DNA of 64,000 nucleotides, from positions 507,433,942-507,497,941 of the forward strand of contig NC_081410.1 of the NCBI RefSeq assembly GCF_030272615.1. Direction: 5' to 3'. The notes under the pieces are model-generated. The model saw nothing but the letters and a program-made list of their open reading frames with translations. It searched no databases and was not told the DNA's origin. The DNA is from Cryptomeria japonica (taxonomy: Eukaryota; Streptophyta; Pinopsida; Cupressales; Cupressaceae). Shown piece by piece: positions 35,975 through 48,670 of this stretch. The first letter of the stretch is position 1. Every line of letters starts with the position of its first letter. A program made the translations under genes and the position numbers.

Positions 35975-38062
35975 CATTCATGTTAAACTTTCCAGCTACA
36001 TACATCATATGTATATACCACATTTAAATCAACTTATGTCCATTACAAATGCAAGATTTCAACTTTATAAAAAAAAAAAAATTCATTGTTTATCTCATAT
36101 TTAAATGTCTTTCTCTTGTTCACTTGTATGTATGCATGTATTTATGCATGTATACATATTCAGACATACATATACATGTATATGTATGTATGATGTATGT
36201 GTGGTATACATTCTCACACACACATATGTGTATTCACTTGTATGCTTTTACTTTCAGTTATATATAAGATAATTTTAGCATTTCCTAAACTCTGCTCCTA
36301 ATTTCAATTATACATATGGTTCTCCTATTTATTTCATTATTCATGTACTCTTTTGGAACTGTATGTATGTAAATATATATGTATTCACATATGTATGTAG
36401 GTATGTATATGCATACATATTAACAAATACATATACATATTCAATTGCATGGTTCTACTTTCAATTATACATAAGCTTATTTTAACACTTCCTAAAATGT
36501 ACTCCTAATTTTAGTTATACACATGGTTTTCTTGTCCATAGCATTATTCATGTACTCCTTTTTGAATGGTATGTATGTATATGTACATACATATTAATAC
36601 ATACATATACATAAGCATATGTATGGTTTTACCTTCAGTTATGCATTAGTTATATCTGTTGTAAATGCAAGGAGGTCCCCATTTTTTACAACATCAATAT
36701 TTTCATTTTTATAATCAAATCACAATTATATATTTCACAATTGTTGAAGATATAGATGCAAATACATACATATATGTACACACACACATTAAGATATATG
36801 TATATGTATATATACATGTGTACATGTATGTACACATACGTACATTTATATGTATGTATATTGATGTATACACTTCTATAAATATGTTTGTGTGTATATA
36901 CATAGCTGTAGGATTTAATCTACTATAGTTTATCCTTAAAAAGATGCAAGATGGGAAATATTAAAAATGGTGAAAATATAGTGTGATATAATTTGCTAGT
37001 TCAAACTTAGAGATATGTGTCTTATTCTTCTTGTATGCGAAATTGTTGTTGTGCATACAATATTGTAAATATGATTTGATGTGGGAACATTGCTATCCTT
37101 GATTATTAATTTTTTTTTGTACACACACAAGAGTGTCGAGAGGTGAATTGATTATGTGGATGATCGACATATCAATGAAATTGTGTTTGTTCAAATATTT
37201 AACATATTGGGATTTTTTTCTATAAATGCATCTACAACTTGTAGAATACAATAGTTTGTCCTTTTACTACTATGTCATTGTGGTTTTTATATTGTTCTCA
37301 TATATTTATTATTGTATATAAAAAAATGTTAGTATGATCATATGTACATTTGTTAGTTTCTCAAGTGCATCAAATTGTTTTGGCAAGCATGAGAAGGGTT
37401 GTGGGAGCTGAATAATAGATATCAAATTATAACCATAGGTGAAGTATTTATGACTTTACTCTAGTGATGACCTAGTAGACACTATGTATTTTTATTTATC
37501 TATTTTTATATATATGTGTGTAATAATTATTTATTAAATTCAAAATAAGACATTATTTAGATTAGTGGAAAGTTGAGTATATCCTTAAGAAACCATCTTT
37601 GTTTAATCAATTTTGGGTAAAAAAGAATTCGTCAACCACATGGGCAAAGTGTAGAAAAGCAAGGAAAACTCGTCAACATCAGGTTTGACATGTCATTGCC
37701 AAATCCCAAAGCAATATTGAGGCAAATACCAAGGGTGCATATTTTTGTCAAAGGTAATCAATATCAGATATATCCATAGGTAACGGATATCTAGTTTTTG
37801 TTAGTTTATTTCTATAAATATAATTATATATAATATATTATATTACTATTATGTATAATATGTTAAATATTATTTTATTTATAAGAATTTATATATATTA
37901 TTAATACACATAATATAATATAATCAATGATATTAATATACATATATGTTAAAAAAGTTATATATATCCCGATATAACATTTTATACTAAATAAATTATG
38001 TTTCCCTAGATCCCTCATATAATCTCCCATTTGTACAGTCTTTCCCACTAGCTACAAGTATT
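35975..38062. repeat. AT-rich spacer with ~205-bp minisatellite and TATG repeats
   Basis: A unit of about 205 bp starting ACTTTCAGTTATA at 36250 recurs at 36455 and partly at about 36630. Each copy includes CACTTCCTAAA or ATTTCCTAAAC and ATTATTCATGTACTC, and ends in TATGTATG and CATACATA microsatellite. From 37150 to 38062 the DNA is AT-rich without frames. AATCAATATCAGATATATCC at about 37757 resembles ATATCAAATAACTGATAATA near 46060. Short frames rich in Tyr, Ile and His are repeat artefacts. Confidence 0.6.
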
Positions 38063-39323
38063 TGCAACAATCAAGAAGGAAGACTGAGAGGGGGGGAGGG
38101 AGGGGGGTGAATTAGTTTTCACTAGATTACAACAAATTGAACTTCAAAACATTAACTCACAGACTGCAGCAATAACAAATAAGAAAATTAACATCACAAA
38201 ACACAACACCAAGATTTTTGATGTGGAAAATCCAGTTAAGGGAAAAACCATGGTGGGAACCTACCAACAATAAGATGATACTCTGCAGTAGTATGTGAAA
38301 ATATTACAATGGGGAATGCACATGCATTCAAGCACACTGCCTTGAGCTCACTGATCAAAAGATATATGCCCAAAAGGCTAAAACCCTCAAAGAAGTCTCA
38401 TTGACTTACAATATGATTCAGACTACAATCCAGAAAGAATAAACTACAATAATAGCATCTACAAATGCCTGATGACAGTTCCAGTTAAGCACAATTGTCT
38501 ACTCAGCAACACCAATATCACCTCAACACTTCATCGAATGATAACTCTCTTGTTCACACTATCACCTCTCTCTAATAATGTAGACACAATATCGATACTT
38601 AAATTACATAAGAATCTCACCTATATATACAAACCATCAACCTTGATTACAAGGTCGGCTAAACCCTCAACCCTCAACTCATAATTACAAAAATTACATC
38701 ACACGATACAAAGATCAACCACTACACCAATATTATGAGTTATATTACATAGCATGGACCTAATTACAATTCCCAAATGATTACATTCACCAGAAATCCC
38801 ACCAAGATCAACTGCAACACACTACACCACCAAAAATATCGCATAACACGAAAATCATCACTAGTTCATAGAAATCAACAAAAAATCACACAACGATCAA
38901 TGCAGATTGCCAAAAGAAGTAGGACATGACTAGGAAACACCAACAAGAAGAATCATCCAAAATAGTTACACCAACACCACTTTTCAAATCTTCATCGATC
39001 AATGTCTCAAAGCTGAAGAACACAACCAATCAACAATTGTCATGAAGAAAGATAACTTGTAGAGCACCAAATCATGAACCATTTGAATTGAAGATTCAAA
39101 ATATCATCCCAAACAATATCCCAAACTCTCAACATAAGATCATATCACACTAGAATATACCAGAGGAAATACCCGATTCTGCAAAATAGTGATCAACAAA
39201 ACCAAATTGCAAAACTAGATTAGAAACTCTTCCCAAACTCACTAGAATAAATCATAAGAATATGTTGACATCAATGACAACAACATATCCTCGAAACAAC
39301 AATAACAACAACCAATTCCAACA
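38063..39323 (-). repeat. Copia 3' LTR
   Basis: On the minus strand it starts TGTTGGAATTGGTTG after the purine tract and ends near CTTGATTGTTGCA. It contains GGTTTTTCCC and TTTTCCAC-type motifs near 38223-38260. The outer end is set by comparison with the other LTR and is uncertain by a few bases. Confidence 0.7.
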
Positions 39324-39325
39324 AT

Positions 39326-39458
39326 CTCCCCCTTTGGCATTGATGACAACATATGAATGTGAAAAATAGTCAATGCAAAGAAAGAAGATATCATCAGCAA
39401 ACTCCCCCTAAGATCAAGATAGATAAAGTATTTTTTCACATGATCTCTCTCCCCCTTT
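39326..39458 (-). promoter_or_regulatory. Copia paired polypurine tracts
   Basis: CTCCCCCTTT occurs at 39326-39335 (AAAGGGGGAG on minus, next to the LTR, preceded by AATGCC) and again at 39449-39458. The spacing is 123 bp. This is the same paired layout as in elements A to D. Confidence 0.7.
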
Positions 39459-39641
39459 GAAACCAATGCCAAATATCTCTAAAATAGAAAATCAAACTCT
39501 CAATATAGAATCATGAATCTCTCCCCCTGGGATACACAACCAAATCAATAGACTACACCAGCAGAGGAGCAACACCAACTCATCAATCTAGATAAAAGAA
39601 TAGGGCTTTGAATTCCACCAGATCGATGCAACTCAATGCAT

Positions 39642-42600
39642 CTAATTCTCATAAGGAGGGGTGGATACCCCTAGCTTGTCTCTCAAATATACAAATGTAT
39701 CTGCAGACAAAGGCTTAGTGAAAATATCAACAATTTGTTCCTTTGTATTTACATATTCTAACTTCACCTTCTATTCACTAACTTTCTCTCTCAAGTAATT
39801 ATATTTAATTGATATATGCTTATTCTTTGAATGTTGCACTAGATCCTTAGACATGTTTATAGCACTGGAATTATCATAGTATATAAAATTAGGCTCATCA
39901 TGAATAAATTTGATATCTTTCAACATTTGCTTCATCCAAACTATCTGAGTGCAATTACTTGCAGCAACAATGTACTCGGCTTCAGCTACAGATAAAGATA
40001 CTGAATCTTGTTTCTTACTAGCCCATTAAATCAACTTCTTACCTCAAAAGAATGCTCCACTAGTAGTGCTTTTCCGATCATCTACATCACTAACCCAATT
40101 TGTATCAGTGTAAGAACACAACATGAAATCATCATTCTTTGGATAACATAAACCATAATCCTTAGTTCCCTTTAGATATTTGAATATTGTTTTAGCAGCA
40201 GTGACATGACTCTCCCTTGGATCAACTTGATATCTAGTAGCCATACACAACATGCATAATGTCAGGTCTAGTCCCAATAAGATATAGCAGTCCACCAACC
40301 ATAGATCTATACAAACTCTGATTAGCTTTAGGAGATTCATCATTTTTAGATAATTTACAACCAATAACCGTAGGAGTTCCAACCAGTTTAGAGTCATCTA
40401 ATGCAAACTTCTTCGGTAATTCCTTCACATACTTAGTTTGAAATATAAAGATACCTTTTCATGTCTGTGCAATCTACAAACCTAAGAAATTTTTTATCTC
40501 ACCAATCATAGACATCTCAAATTCTTTTTGCATATCACTGGAAAACTTCATACCCATACCATCATCACCACCAAAGATAATGTCATCACCAAATACTTCA
40601 ACAATAAAAATGTTATCATTTTCAATCTTAAAGTATAGATTGTTGTTAGCAACACCTTTAGAAAATCCCATTTTCAACAAATATTTGTTTAACTTAGCAT
40701 ACCAGGCATTAGCAGCTTGTTTCAATCCACAAAGTAATTTCTTCAACTTACATAGCATGTCTCCATCATTTGACAATGAAAATCCATTAGGTTGTTCTAT
40801 GTAAAATTCCTCCTCTAGATCACCATTCAAAAATGTAGATTTGACATCCATCTCATATACCTTGAAATCTTTATAAGCAACATAAGAAAGCAACAACCTA
40901 ACAGCTTCAATTCTGGCAACCGGAGAAATTTTTTCCTCATAATCAATCCCTTCTTGCTGTGAATATCCTTTGTAAATCAGTCTGGCTTTATTTCTTACTA
41001 CTTCACCAACTTCATTCAATTTGTTCCTAAAAACCCATTTAGTACCAATAACATTTTTATCCTTGGGTCTAGGCACAAGTTCCCAAGTTTATTCTTTTTA
41101 ATCCGATCTAACTATTCTTCCATGACTGTTATCCAGTTATCATCTTTACAAGATTCAACAAAATCTTTAGGTTCTACTTTAGAAATCAAACATACTTTTT
41201 TGGCAGCTAACCGTCTTCTAGTAATCACACCTTTAATATTCTTCTCACCAATAATCTTATTCTCAGAATGATTCAATCTTACAAACCTTGGACTCTTTTG
41301 AATGTTCTGATATTCAAGTTCCTATACATCATCACCAGCAACAGGAACATCTGGATTAACAATATCTACCAGATCATTCTGCTTAGGCTCTTCAGGATGA
41401 ATAGGAGCTAAAACAACATATTGACCTTCATTATAAACTTTGATCTCCTTCCCAAGGTTCTAATCCACCTTCACATTTGCACTCTCAACTATCTTACTCT
41501 ATCTCTTGTTATAGCATTGGTAGGGTTTTCTATTTGTATAATATCCCAAAAAGATACGTTCACCACCTTTAGCATTAAACTTTCCAATATCCCCATCTCT
41601 CTTGATATAGCATTTTCTACCAAAAACTTTGAAATATTTCATAGTAGGAACATGACCAAACCAAATCTCATAAGAGGTCTTACCGATATCACCTTTGATA
41701 TGAACTCCATTGAATGTATAGAGTATGATGGTAATAGCTTCTCTCTAGTATACCTTCAGAACATTTCCTTCAATCAACATAGTTCTTGTAGCATCCAAAA
41801 TAGTATGATTCTTCCTTTCAACAATCCCATTTTGTTGTGGAGTCCTAGGATCAGATAGTTATCTTCTGATTCCATGCATCTCATAGAAAGAATTGAATTC
41901 ACCAAAACAAAATTCTCCACCTCTATTAGATCTCAGGCACTTTAGCTTCAATCCAGATTCAGTTTCAACTTTAGTTTTGATTATCTTGAATTTCTTAAAT
42001 GCTTCTGCCTTTTCCTTCAAAAATATAACCCACATCATCTTGGAATAATCATCAATTATCAGCAAAAAGTATCTATCACCCTACACACTTCTAACATTTG
42101 TAGGTCCACATAGGTCAATATGCACAAGATCTAATAATCCATGAGATGTATACCATTTACGCTTGAAATAAATCCTTGTTTTCTTAACCAACTGAAATTC
42201 CTTACATACCAGATTAACAAGTTTAGTAATATTAGGCAGATCCGTAACTGCTTGTGTAGAACTGATCTTGATCAATGATTGAAAATTTACATGAAACATT
42301 CTCCTATGCCACAACCAACTCTCATCTATCTTAGCAATCAAACAACTTTTTTCACCAACATTCAAATGAAAAATGTTACCTTCAGTCTTAGTTCTAGATG
42401 CAATCTCTATACTAGAGGCATTCAAGATCTTGCATTTACCATTTTTGAATTGTAGATCATAACCCTTATCAACCATTTGTCCAAAATTAAAAATATTATG
42501 CTTCAAACCTTCAACATACAAGACATCGTTAGTGTTATTCTTACCATCAAAAGAAATACAACCTCTCCCATGGATTACATAGGCTTTGTCATCTCCAAAT

Positions 42601-43704
42601 CTAACTATTACACCATCATACCTCTCCATACTTACAAAATTGTTTTTGTCACCGGTTATATGATGTGAACAACCGATGTCAATCACCCATACAACCTTTT
42701 CTTCTACCTTTGCAGCCAAAGGTTTCTCTTCAACCAAACAACTAGTGGAATCAATAGGCACAGGTCTATCCTCTTTAAGGCAATAAACACAACTTGAGAT
42801 CCTTTTGATTCATCATCTGTAACACCTTTATTTGTAGCATAATAACAGTTCTTATGGTTCCTAAACTTCTGGTTAAACTTATAGGGCTTATCATACTTTT
42901 CATGCTTCTCATATTTATCATTCCTATCATGCTTATCAAACTTATCATGTCTGTCATACTTAGCCATTCTCTCCGGGCATCTAGAAGTATAATGTCCTAT
43001 CTTATTACAAGAAAAAAACATTCTAGGGCAACTTTCCATCATACTTACCAGCACCTTTAGGCAATCTCTAGGCAATCAGTGCTTCAAGCTCATCAAGTTC
43101 TCTTTCTTTCTCTTCTATCTCTCTTCTTTCTCTTTCATATCTGGATATCCTGCACTCATCAAGATCATATTTCTACTTACCAGACACAAATGTTGATTCT
43201 TTGATTTTGTCTCAGACTCTCCATATGATTCTCCAAATTTGCTCAGCTCAAATGCAACAAGTTTACAAACCAACACATCTCTTGTCATTGTAGTCAAACT
43301 CTGGATCTCATAAATAGTGGCAAGCTTATGTTTATAAGAAGGAGGAAAATATCTCAACATCTTAGCAATAATCTCATCTTCTTCAATCTTTCCATCGACA
43401 AATCTGATACCAAGGACAAGCTCATTCTCCTTCGCCATGTATGAATGTATGTTCTCATCATCTCCCATCTTCAATGGCTCATACTTTCCTTTTAAACTCT
43501 GCAACTTAGTTTGAAGTTCTCGAGCTTCACCAAGATCCCATGTATAGTTTGAAGTTCCATAACAACTTAGGCATTTTGATTAATCTTCCAGAAGTCCTCT
43601 CCAAGAAATTTTAAATGCACCTCCATCCGTCTCTTCCACTCAATATAGTTTCTTCCATCAAACCTCAAGCTATCCTTCTTGAAAAGAATACATTGAGCTT
43701 CCAT
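39642..43704 (-). pseudogene. Copia gag-pol polyprotein, broken
   Basis: The likely start is the ATG at 43704 (MEAQCILFKKDSLRFDGRNY). Gag (UBN2-type) continues at 43504-43115, and a damaged knuckle FFSCNKIGHYTSRC lies near 43000. Protease: VIDIGCSHHITGD, where the usual Ser or Thr after Asp is Ile (42672-42680). Integrase: WLWHRRMFHVNFQSL, IDLCGPT, then LRSNRGGEF, where the second catalytic Asp is Asn (41925-41927). Reverse transcriptase: [38 protein letters not shown] and FGDD (40582-40593) where YVDD is expected. RNase H: YTDTNWVSDVDDRKSTTSG, ending LGVSTPPYEN at the TAG 39642-39644. Numerous stops and frameshifts split it. Confidence 0.85.
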
Positions 43705-43746
43705 CCCGGATCTCCTCAAGAGATTAAGCTTCTACCCAAGGATCTA

Positions 43747-43760
43747 TCTCTAATACCAAT
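43747..43760 (-). promoter_or_regulatory. Copia primer binding site
   Basis: On the minus strand ATTGGTATTAGAGA lies just inside the 5' LTR. It is the tRNA-iMet type with one C-to-T change from TGGTATCAGAG. Confidence 0.7.
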
Positions 43761-43763
43761 TAT

Positions 43764-44995
43764 TAAAAGCAATCAAGAAGGAAGACTGAGAGGTGGGAGG
43801 TGAATCAGTCTTCACTGGATTACAACCAATTTAAACTTCAAAACATAAACTCAAAGACTGTAGCAATAATAGATAACCAAATTAACAACACAACACATTA
43901 CACCAAGATATATGACATGGAAAATCCAGTTAAGGGAAAAAAAATGATGGGAACCTACCCACAGTAAGATAATACTCTACAGTAGTATGTGAAAATATTA
44001 CAATGGGGAATGCACATGCATTTAGGCACACTTCCTAGAGCTCACTGCTCAAAAGATATATTCCCAGAAGGCTACAACCCTCAGGGAAGTCTCATTGACT
44101 TACAATATGATTTAGACTACAATCTAGACAGAATGAATTGCAATAATAGCATCTACAAATGCCTGATGACAGTTTCGGCTAAGCACAATTGTTTACTCTG
44201 CAACACCAATCTCACCTCAACACTTCACCAAATGATAACTCTCTTGTTCGCATGATCACCTCTCTCTAATAATGCAGACACAATAAAAACACCTAAATTA
44301 CATAAGAATCTCACCTATATATAAATCATCAACCTTGATAACAAGGTCGGCTAAACTCTCAACCCTCAACTCACAATTACAAAAATTATGTCACACGATA
44401 CAAAGATTGAACACTGGACCAATATTATTATTTACATTACATAGAATGGACCTAATTCAAATTCCCAAATGATTACATCCACCTGAAATCCCACCAAGAT
44501 CAACCACAACATGCTACACCAGCAGAAATATCGCATAACATGAAAAATCTTCACCGATTCATAGAAATCACCAAAAACTCACACAATGATCAATACAAAT
44601 TACCAAAAAAAGTAGGACACGACTAGGAAACACCAACAAGAATGCTAGAATCATCCAAAAATTTTGCACCAACATCTCAAAGCTCAAGAACACAACCAAT
44701 CAATAACTATCATGATGAAAGATAACTTCCAGAGCACCAAATCACAAACCATCTGAAATGAAGATTCACAAGATCATCCCAAACAATATCCCAAAGTCTC
44801 AGCACAAGATTGGATCACACCAGAATATACCGGAGGAAATATCAGATTCTGCAAAATAGTGATCAACAAAACCAAATTGCAAAACTGGATCAGAAACTCT
44901 TCCCAAACTCTGTGAAATAGATCATAGGAATGTGTTGAAATCAATGAAAACAACATATCCTAGTAGCAGCAATGACAATTGAACCAAATCCAACA
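43764..44995 (-). repeat. Copia 5' LTR
   Basis: It matches 38063-39323 with many substitutions. On the minus strand it starts TGTTGGATTTGG and ends near TTGATTGCTTTTA. The inner end is approximate, because the expected CA is not preserved. Confidence 0.7.
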
Positions 44996-45069
44996 ATCTC
45001 TCCAACAATCCAACAACATGTCTATCTCTCCTACTATCCCTAACACCTTGTACACTTATTTGTTCCCAA

Positions 45070-45090
45070 CTCTCTCATCTTATGTATCAT

Positions 45091-45147
<57 letters not shown>

Positions 45148-45970
45148 CTTCTCTCTCTCTCTCGCCCCTCTTTCTTTACCCTTCTCCCCCTTTCTCCCTA
45201 ATCTCTCTTGCCCACACCCTCTCTCTTTCCCCTTCTCTCCCTCTCCCCCTCATTCTAATTACTCTCTCCCTCTCTCCCTATATCTGTTTCCCCTTCTCTA
45301 CCTATTTCTCCCTCTCCATTTCTCTTTCTCTACCTACCTATCCCTCTCCCCCTATCCTTTGTGAGCCTCTTCTCCCTTTCCTCTTCTCTCTCTCCCCCCT
45401 ATCCCTTGCCCACCATATCTCCCCTCACCACCTCTCCCTAATTACCTCTCTCTCTAGATGCCTTTCCCCTTCTCTCCCTATCTCTCCATTTCCCCTTTTA
45501 GAATCCTCTCTCCCACATCCCTTGCCCAACTCCTCTCCTTCTTCCCTTCCCTCTCTCCTACTCTACCCATTCCCTTATCTCCCATGCCCACCCCCTTGAG
45601 CCCTTTCCTATTCTATAATCCTCTCTTCCTTTTCCCTTGCCCAATCCTTCTCGCTTTTCCCTTCTCTTCCTCTCTCTATTTTGATACTTCCATCTCCTCC
45701 CCTCTTCTCCTCCACTCAATGACTCACTCTCTCTAGATCGCTTTCCCCTTTTGTCCCTATCTAGATCGCTCTCCCCCTGTCTCTCTAGATCACTTTCCCC
45801 TTCTCTCCCTATCTATTGGTCTTCCCCTATCCATTTCCAACCCCCCACCCATCCCTCTCTCTCTAAACTATCATCTCCTCCCCTCCCCCTATTTACTCTG
45901 TCTCTCTCTCCCCTTCTCTCTATGTCCCTTATTGTCTCTCTCTCCATCTCCCTCCCTCTCTCCTTATCCT
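45070..45970. repeat. Second CT-rich simple-repeat block
   Basis: Pure (CT)n at about 45091-45143, then a mixture of CTCTCCC, CCCTTGCCCA and CTCTCTAGATCGCTTTCCCC. The last phrase recurs about every 30-40 bp near 45731-45800. The Ser-Leu-Pro frames are artefacts of the repeat. Confidence 0.85.
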
Positions 45971-46326
45971 AAAAAATGTATCAAATATAAGATATTATTC
46001 AATATCTGATACCTTTCAGAAAGTGAGTGAATTAAATTGGTGTTGCCCTTATGAAAAGATATCAAATAACTGATAATATACAAGATTTGATAGATCAAAT
46101 ATCGGATATTATCTGATATCTAATACCTAGGCCACACAAAAGAGGACAGTGGATCATTTTAAGCATTCCAATGGTCCTTACATTCTTGTTGCAAGTGACA
46201 AGCATGAGTTTTTAGACAAATATTGACAAAATTATTTTCTTTTCTAAAATCTTTGACATAAATTTGACATTAGTAATCATTTTTAAGCATCTTTGTGGAG
46301 ATGTAATGGGGAGTAGCAGTTTTTGA
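45971..46326. other. No gene seen; GATATC-rich spacer
   Basis: Contains variants of ATATCAAATAACTGATA and ATATCGGATATTATCTGATA up to about 46130. Similar words occur at about 37757-37790 and 53620. Nothing else is recognisable. Confidence 0.5.
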
Positions 46327-46488
46327 AAGAAAAAACATAAAAGAAAACTTTCAAAAGACCAAATTGAAGCATATAGACAAAGAGATAGAGAAAATCATAG
46401 GAAGAGAAGACAAGGTATGTCAAATATTTGTGAAGGTGAGGCCTATGTTCCACCTGTAAGTGTTATTTCACTTGAAAAGGAAATTTGA
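46327..46488 (+). pseudogene. Basic coding fragment, unassigned
   Basis: An open stretch reads KKKHKRKLSKDQIEAYRQR, continues RDRENHRKRRQGMSN and ends at a TGA at 46486. The strongly basic, Arg/Gln-rich character resembles the start of the broken frame at 11145 (KKERQRQH). It may be the N-terminus of the split coding remnant that follows; that link is inference. Confidence 0.35.
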
Positions 46489-46496
46489 TATGCAAA

Positions 46497-46720
46497 TGTT
46501 GAACATGAATAATTGAAAATAAAATTGAAAATATAGATATTAACATTGAAAATATTGAACATGATATTCAAATTGGGAATGAGAATGTTTCAAAATTGAT
46601 ATTCAAAACATTCAACATGATATTGAATTTGGAACTAAAAATGTGGGAATTGATATTCAAAATGTTTAACATAAAATTGAATATGAAAATGTGGACATTG
46701 AAAGGATGACATGGAAAGTT
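46497..46720 (+). repeat. About 55-bp degenerate repeats around AACATGATATTCAA
   Basis: AACATGATATTCAAATT near 46558, AACATGATATTGAATTT near 46615 and AACATAAAATTGAATAT near 46668 recur, each followed by GGAA or GAAAATG and then GATATTCAAAA. In one frame this gives Asn-Ile-Gln-His-Asp-Ile-type peptide repeats, now frameshifted. Confidence 0.5.
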
Positions 46721-46990
46721 TAGTTGATTACGACTGTATTTTACATCTTCTTCAACCAAGACATGTTTTTGCAATTGTTGCATCGTAGGGGAATGAAGAG
46801 AGATTAGACTACTAGTTGGCACAATGTGTACAGGGAAAGAAAAAGATAACACAACCGATGGTAGATGATGATGGGTTCATGTATCATATAGGTTCAATTG
46901 TTGTCGTAGGAGCTTGGTTGCAAACATACATGATTAGAAAGAATGACATAGAATATGAGAAACACAAAACCATTCTCATGTATTCACACC

Positions 46991-47010
46991 TTGTTATAGC
47001 AACAAATGTT
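46991..47010. repeat. 20-bp target duplication, left copy
   Basis: TTGTTATAGCAACAAATGTT here is identical to 48651-48670. A perfect 20-bp direct repeat is typical of LINE-type, target-primed insertion. Confidence 0.85.
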
Positions 47011-48650
47011 TTTCATTAAGGGAAAATAGGTTTTGAGGGGACCAGAAACCCCATACAAGAGGTTTTAAAGTGACTCGAAACCCTCAAATTTTCCCAAGAT
47101 CTAGAACCTAAAAAAACCTTCTTCCATAAAGATATGCAAATAAGATCAATAGAGTAAAATAATAGAGCTAGCTAGAACCAGCCAAAAGCTAGCATAGCCA
47201 AAAAAAGAGCCAGCACCAAACTAGCTGGTAGCACAACCTAAAGGATTAGATTAAGTCGATAGACTCCCACATGCAAACATCAAGGATTTTCTGGGATCCC
47301 CTACCCATATTCAAAATAATCAGGCAGCAAAAGGCTAGCCAATCCCTTAACCAAAAACAACTACAGTCTATGTTGGGCCCTCAAAAACTATAAATATCCA
47401 ACAAGAAATGATTACATAAAAGAAGCATTAAAAACTGAATCGAAACATAGGGGTTGAAAGGCTCCCCTAACCTTCAATAGAGTGGGTTTTGCATGGCTCC
47501 CACAACCAGAGGGTATATCAAGGCCCCTGCAAACCACAATGGGTTTTGAGTAGGCTTCCAAAATTAATAGCAAACTGAGTTTTGAGAAAGGTCCCAAAAC
47601 CCAGAAGTTAAAGCCAATAGACAAAAACCCGCTGAAAATAATCTTGCCTCCGTCAGAGCATGTTTCCACCTCTATAGGAAAATGACCCACCTCCATAGGG
47701 TCTAAAGAGATACATATCACCAGCTGAGCCTTCCAAGCACCATTAAACATCATAAGGTTCGGGGACACATAACAACCACACCCACACACAGAAGATCTAA
47801 GACTAAAAAAGGCTCTTGAAGCCTTCACAACAAACAGAGGCCCTAGTAAATAAGAACCAAATGAACTGAAACAACTAGATAATCCACCTCCATAGGATTA
47901 GAGTGGTGAGGAACAATCATTCTAGTAAAGAAAGCGAAATACTTTCCATCCTCAAAAAACAGGACGATAGACACCCTTAAAAAAATCCATCTTGAAAATA
48001 TTGACTAGACACTCCTTCCCCCCACCAGGATGCTATTCATCGCTATAGAATAAGCAAGGAGGGGAAGAGGAGGAACAAAGATCCCCGGTGAAGAAAAATG
48101 CCTCTCCAAAGGAAAGTGATAGCCCGAGGGGGGAGAAGAGCCCAAGAAACCTAACAAAGGCCAAGCCCTGGTAGATCCACCTAGATCCCAAATAGCACCC
48201 CGACACCCCACTAGGACTAGGGCAGTGACACATCCAGAGATCATGGTTAGACCAAGAGGGAGGGAAGCAATGAAAAACCCACAACTACAAAGGGGTGGCA
48301 GAGGGCGAGCCACAAAAGGCCAAATCTCCCACCGCCAAGGCTCCCCCTCAACTAGGCCCACACAGACAAACAACAACCATTGCACCAAGTCTCCAACGGA
48401 CCAGAATCCAATCTTGCAACTACTTCTAGATCTACAATCATGGCCACCCAATAAACAACAAGAAGCGAAGGAGTGGGCCATGATGAAACAAGGCACAAAC
48501 ATGCCATCGTCATTCCCATCTTCTCTATCTTCAGCGACCTCCTCTAAAACCCAAGTTCCACACCTACATCCTTTCCCGCTCCTGCTCCCACTCCCGCTTG
48601 CCATCACTTCCCTTCATCTTCAATTGTACAATTATTATATGTTATTTTTT
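47011..48650 (-). mobile_element. LINE-type (non-LTR) insertion of 1640 bp
   Basis: Bounded by perfect 20-bp direct repeats. It has no LTRs or inverted ends and is more GC-rich than its surroundings. I read it on the minus strand because it then ends CCTATTTTCCCTTAATGAAA, a short A-ending tail like plant L1 3' ends, and because the longest frames lie there: 48607-48005 (200 codons, Gly/Ser/Cys-rich start MMASGSGSRSGKG) and 47828-47412 (138 codons). Neither shows endonuclease or reverse transcriptase motifs. It may be a truncated or non-autonomous LINE, or a retrotransposed transcript of a host gene. Confidence 0.6.
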
Positions 48651-48670
48651 TTGTTATAGCAACAAATGTT

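Larger units (their letters stand above)
38063..44995 (-). mobile_element. Ty1/copia retrotransposon, decayed
   Basis: LTRs at about 38063-39323 and 43764-44995 enclose, on the minus strand, a primer site, a gag-pol reading frame and paired purine tracts. Domain order is gag, protease, integrase, reverse transcriptase, RNase H, which defines copia rather than gypsy. Key residues are mutated in protease, integrase and reverse transcriptase, so the copy is dead. I could not find a convincing target duplication: the left flank is GTATT and the right flank ATCTC. The right end lies close to a CT-rich block. Confidence 0.85.

Noticed and set aside
36049-36928. Tyr/Ile/His-rich frames
   Set aside because: Translations of TATG and ACATA microsatellites.
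44979-45599. 206-codon Ser/Leu/Pro frame
   Set aside because: Reading of the second CT-rich block; no start context and no conserved motif.
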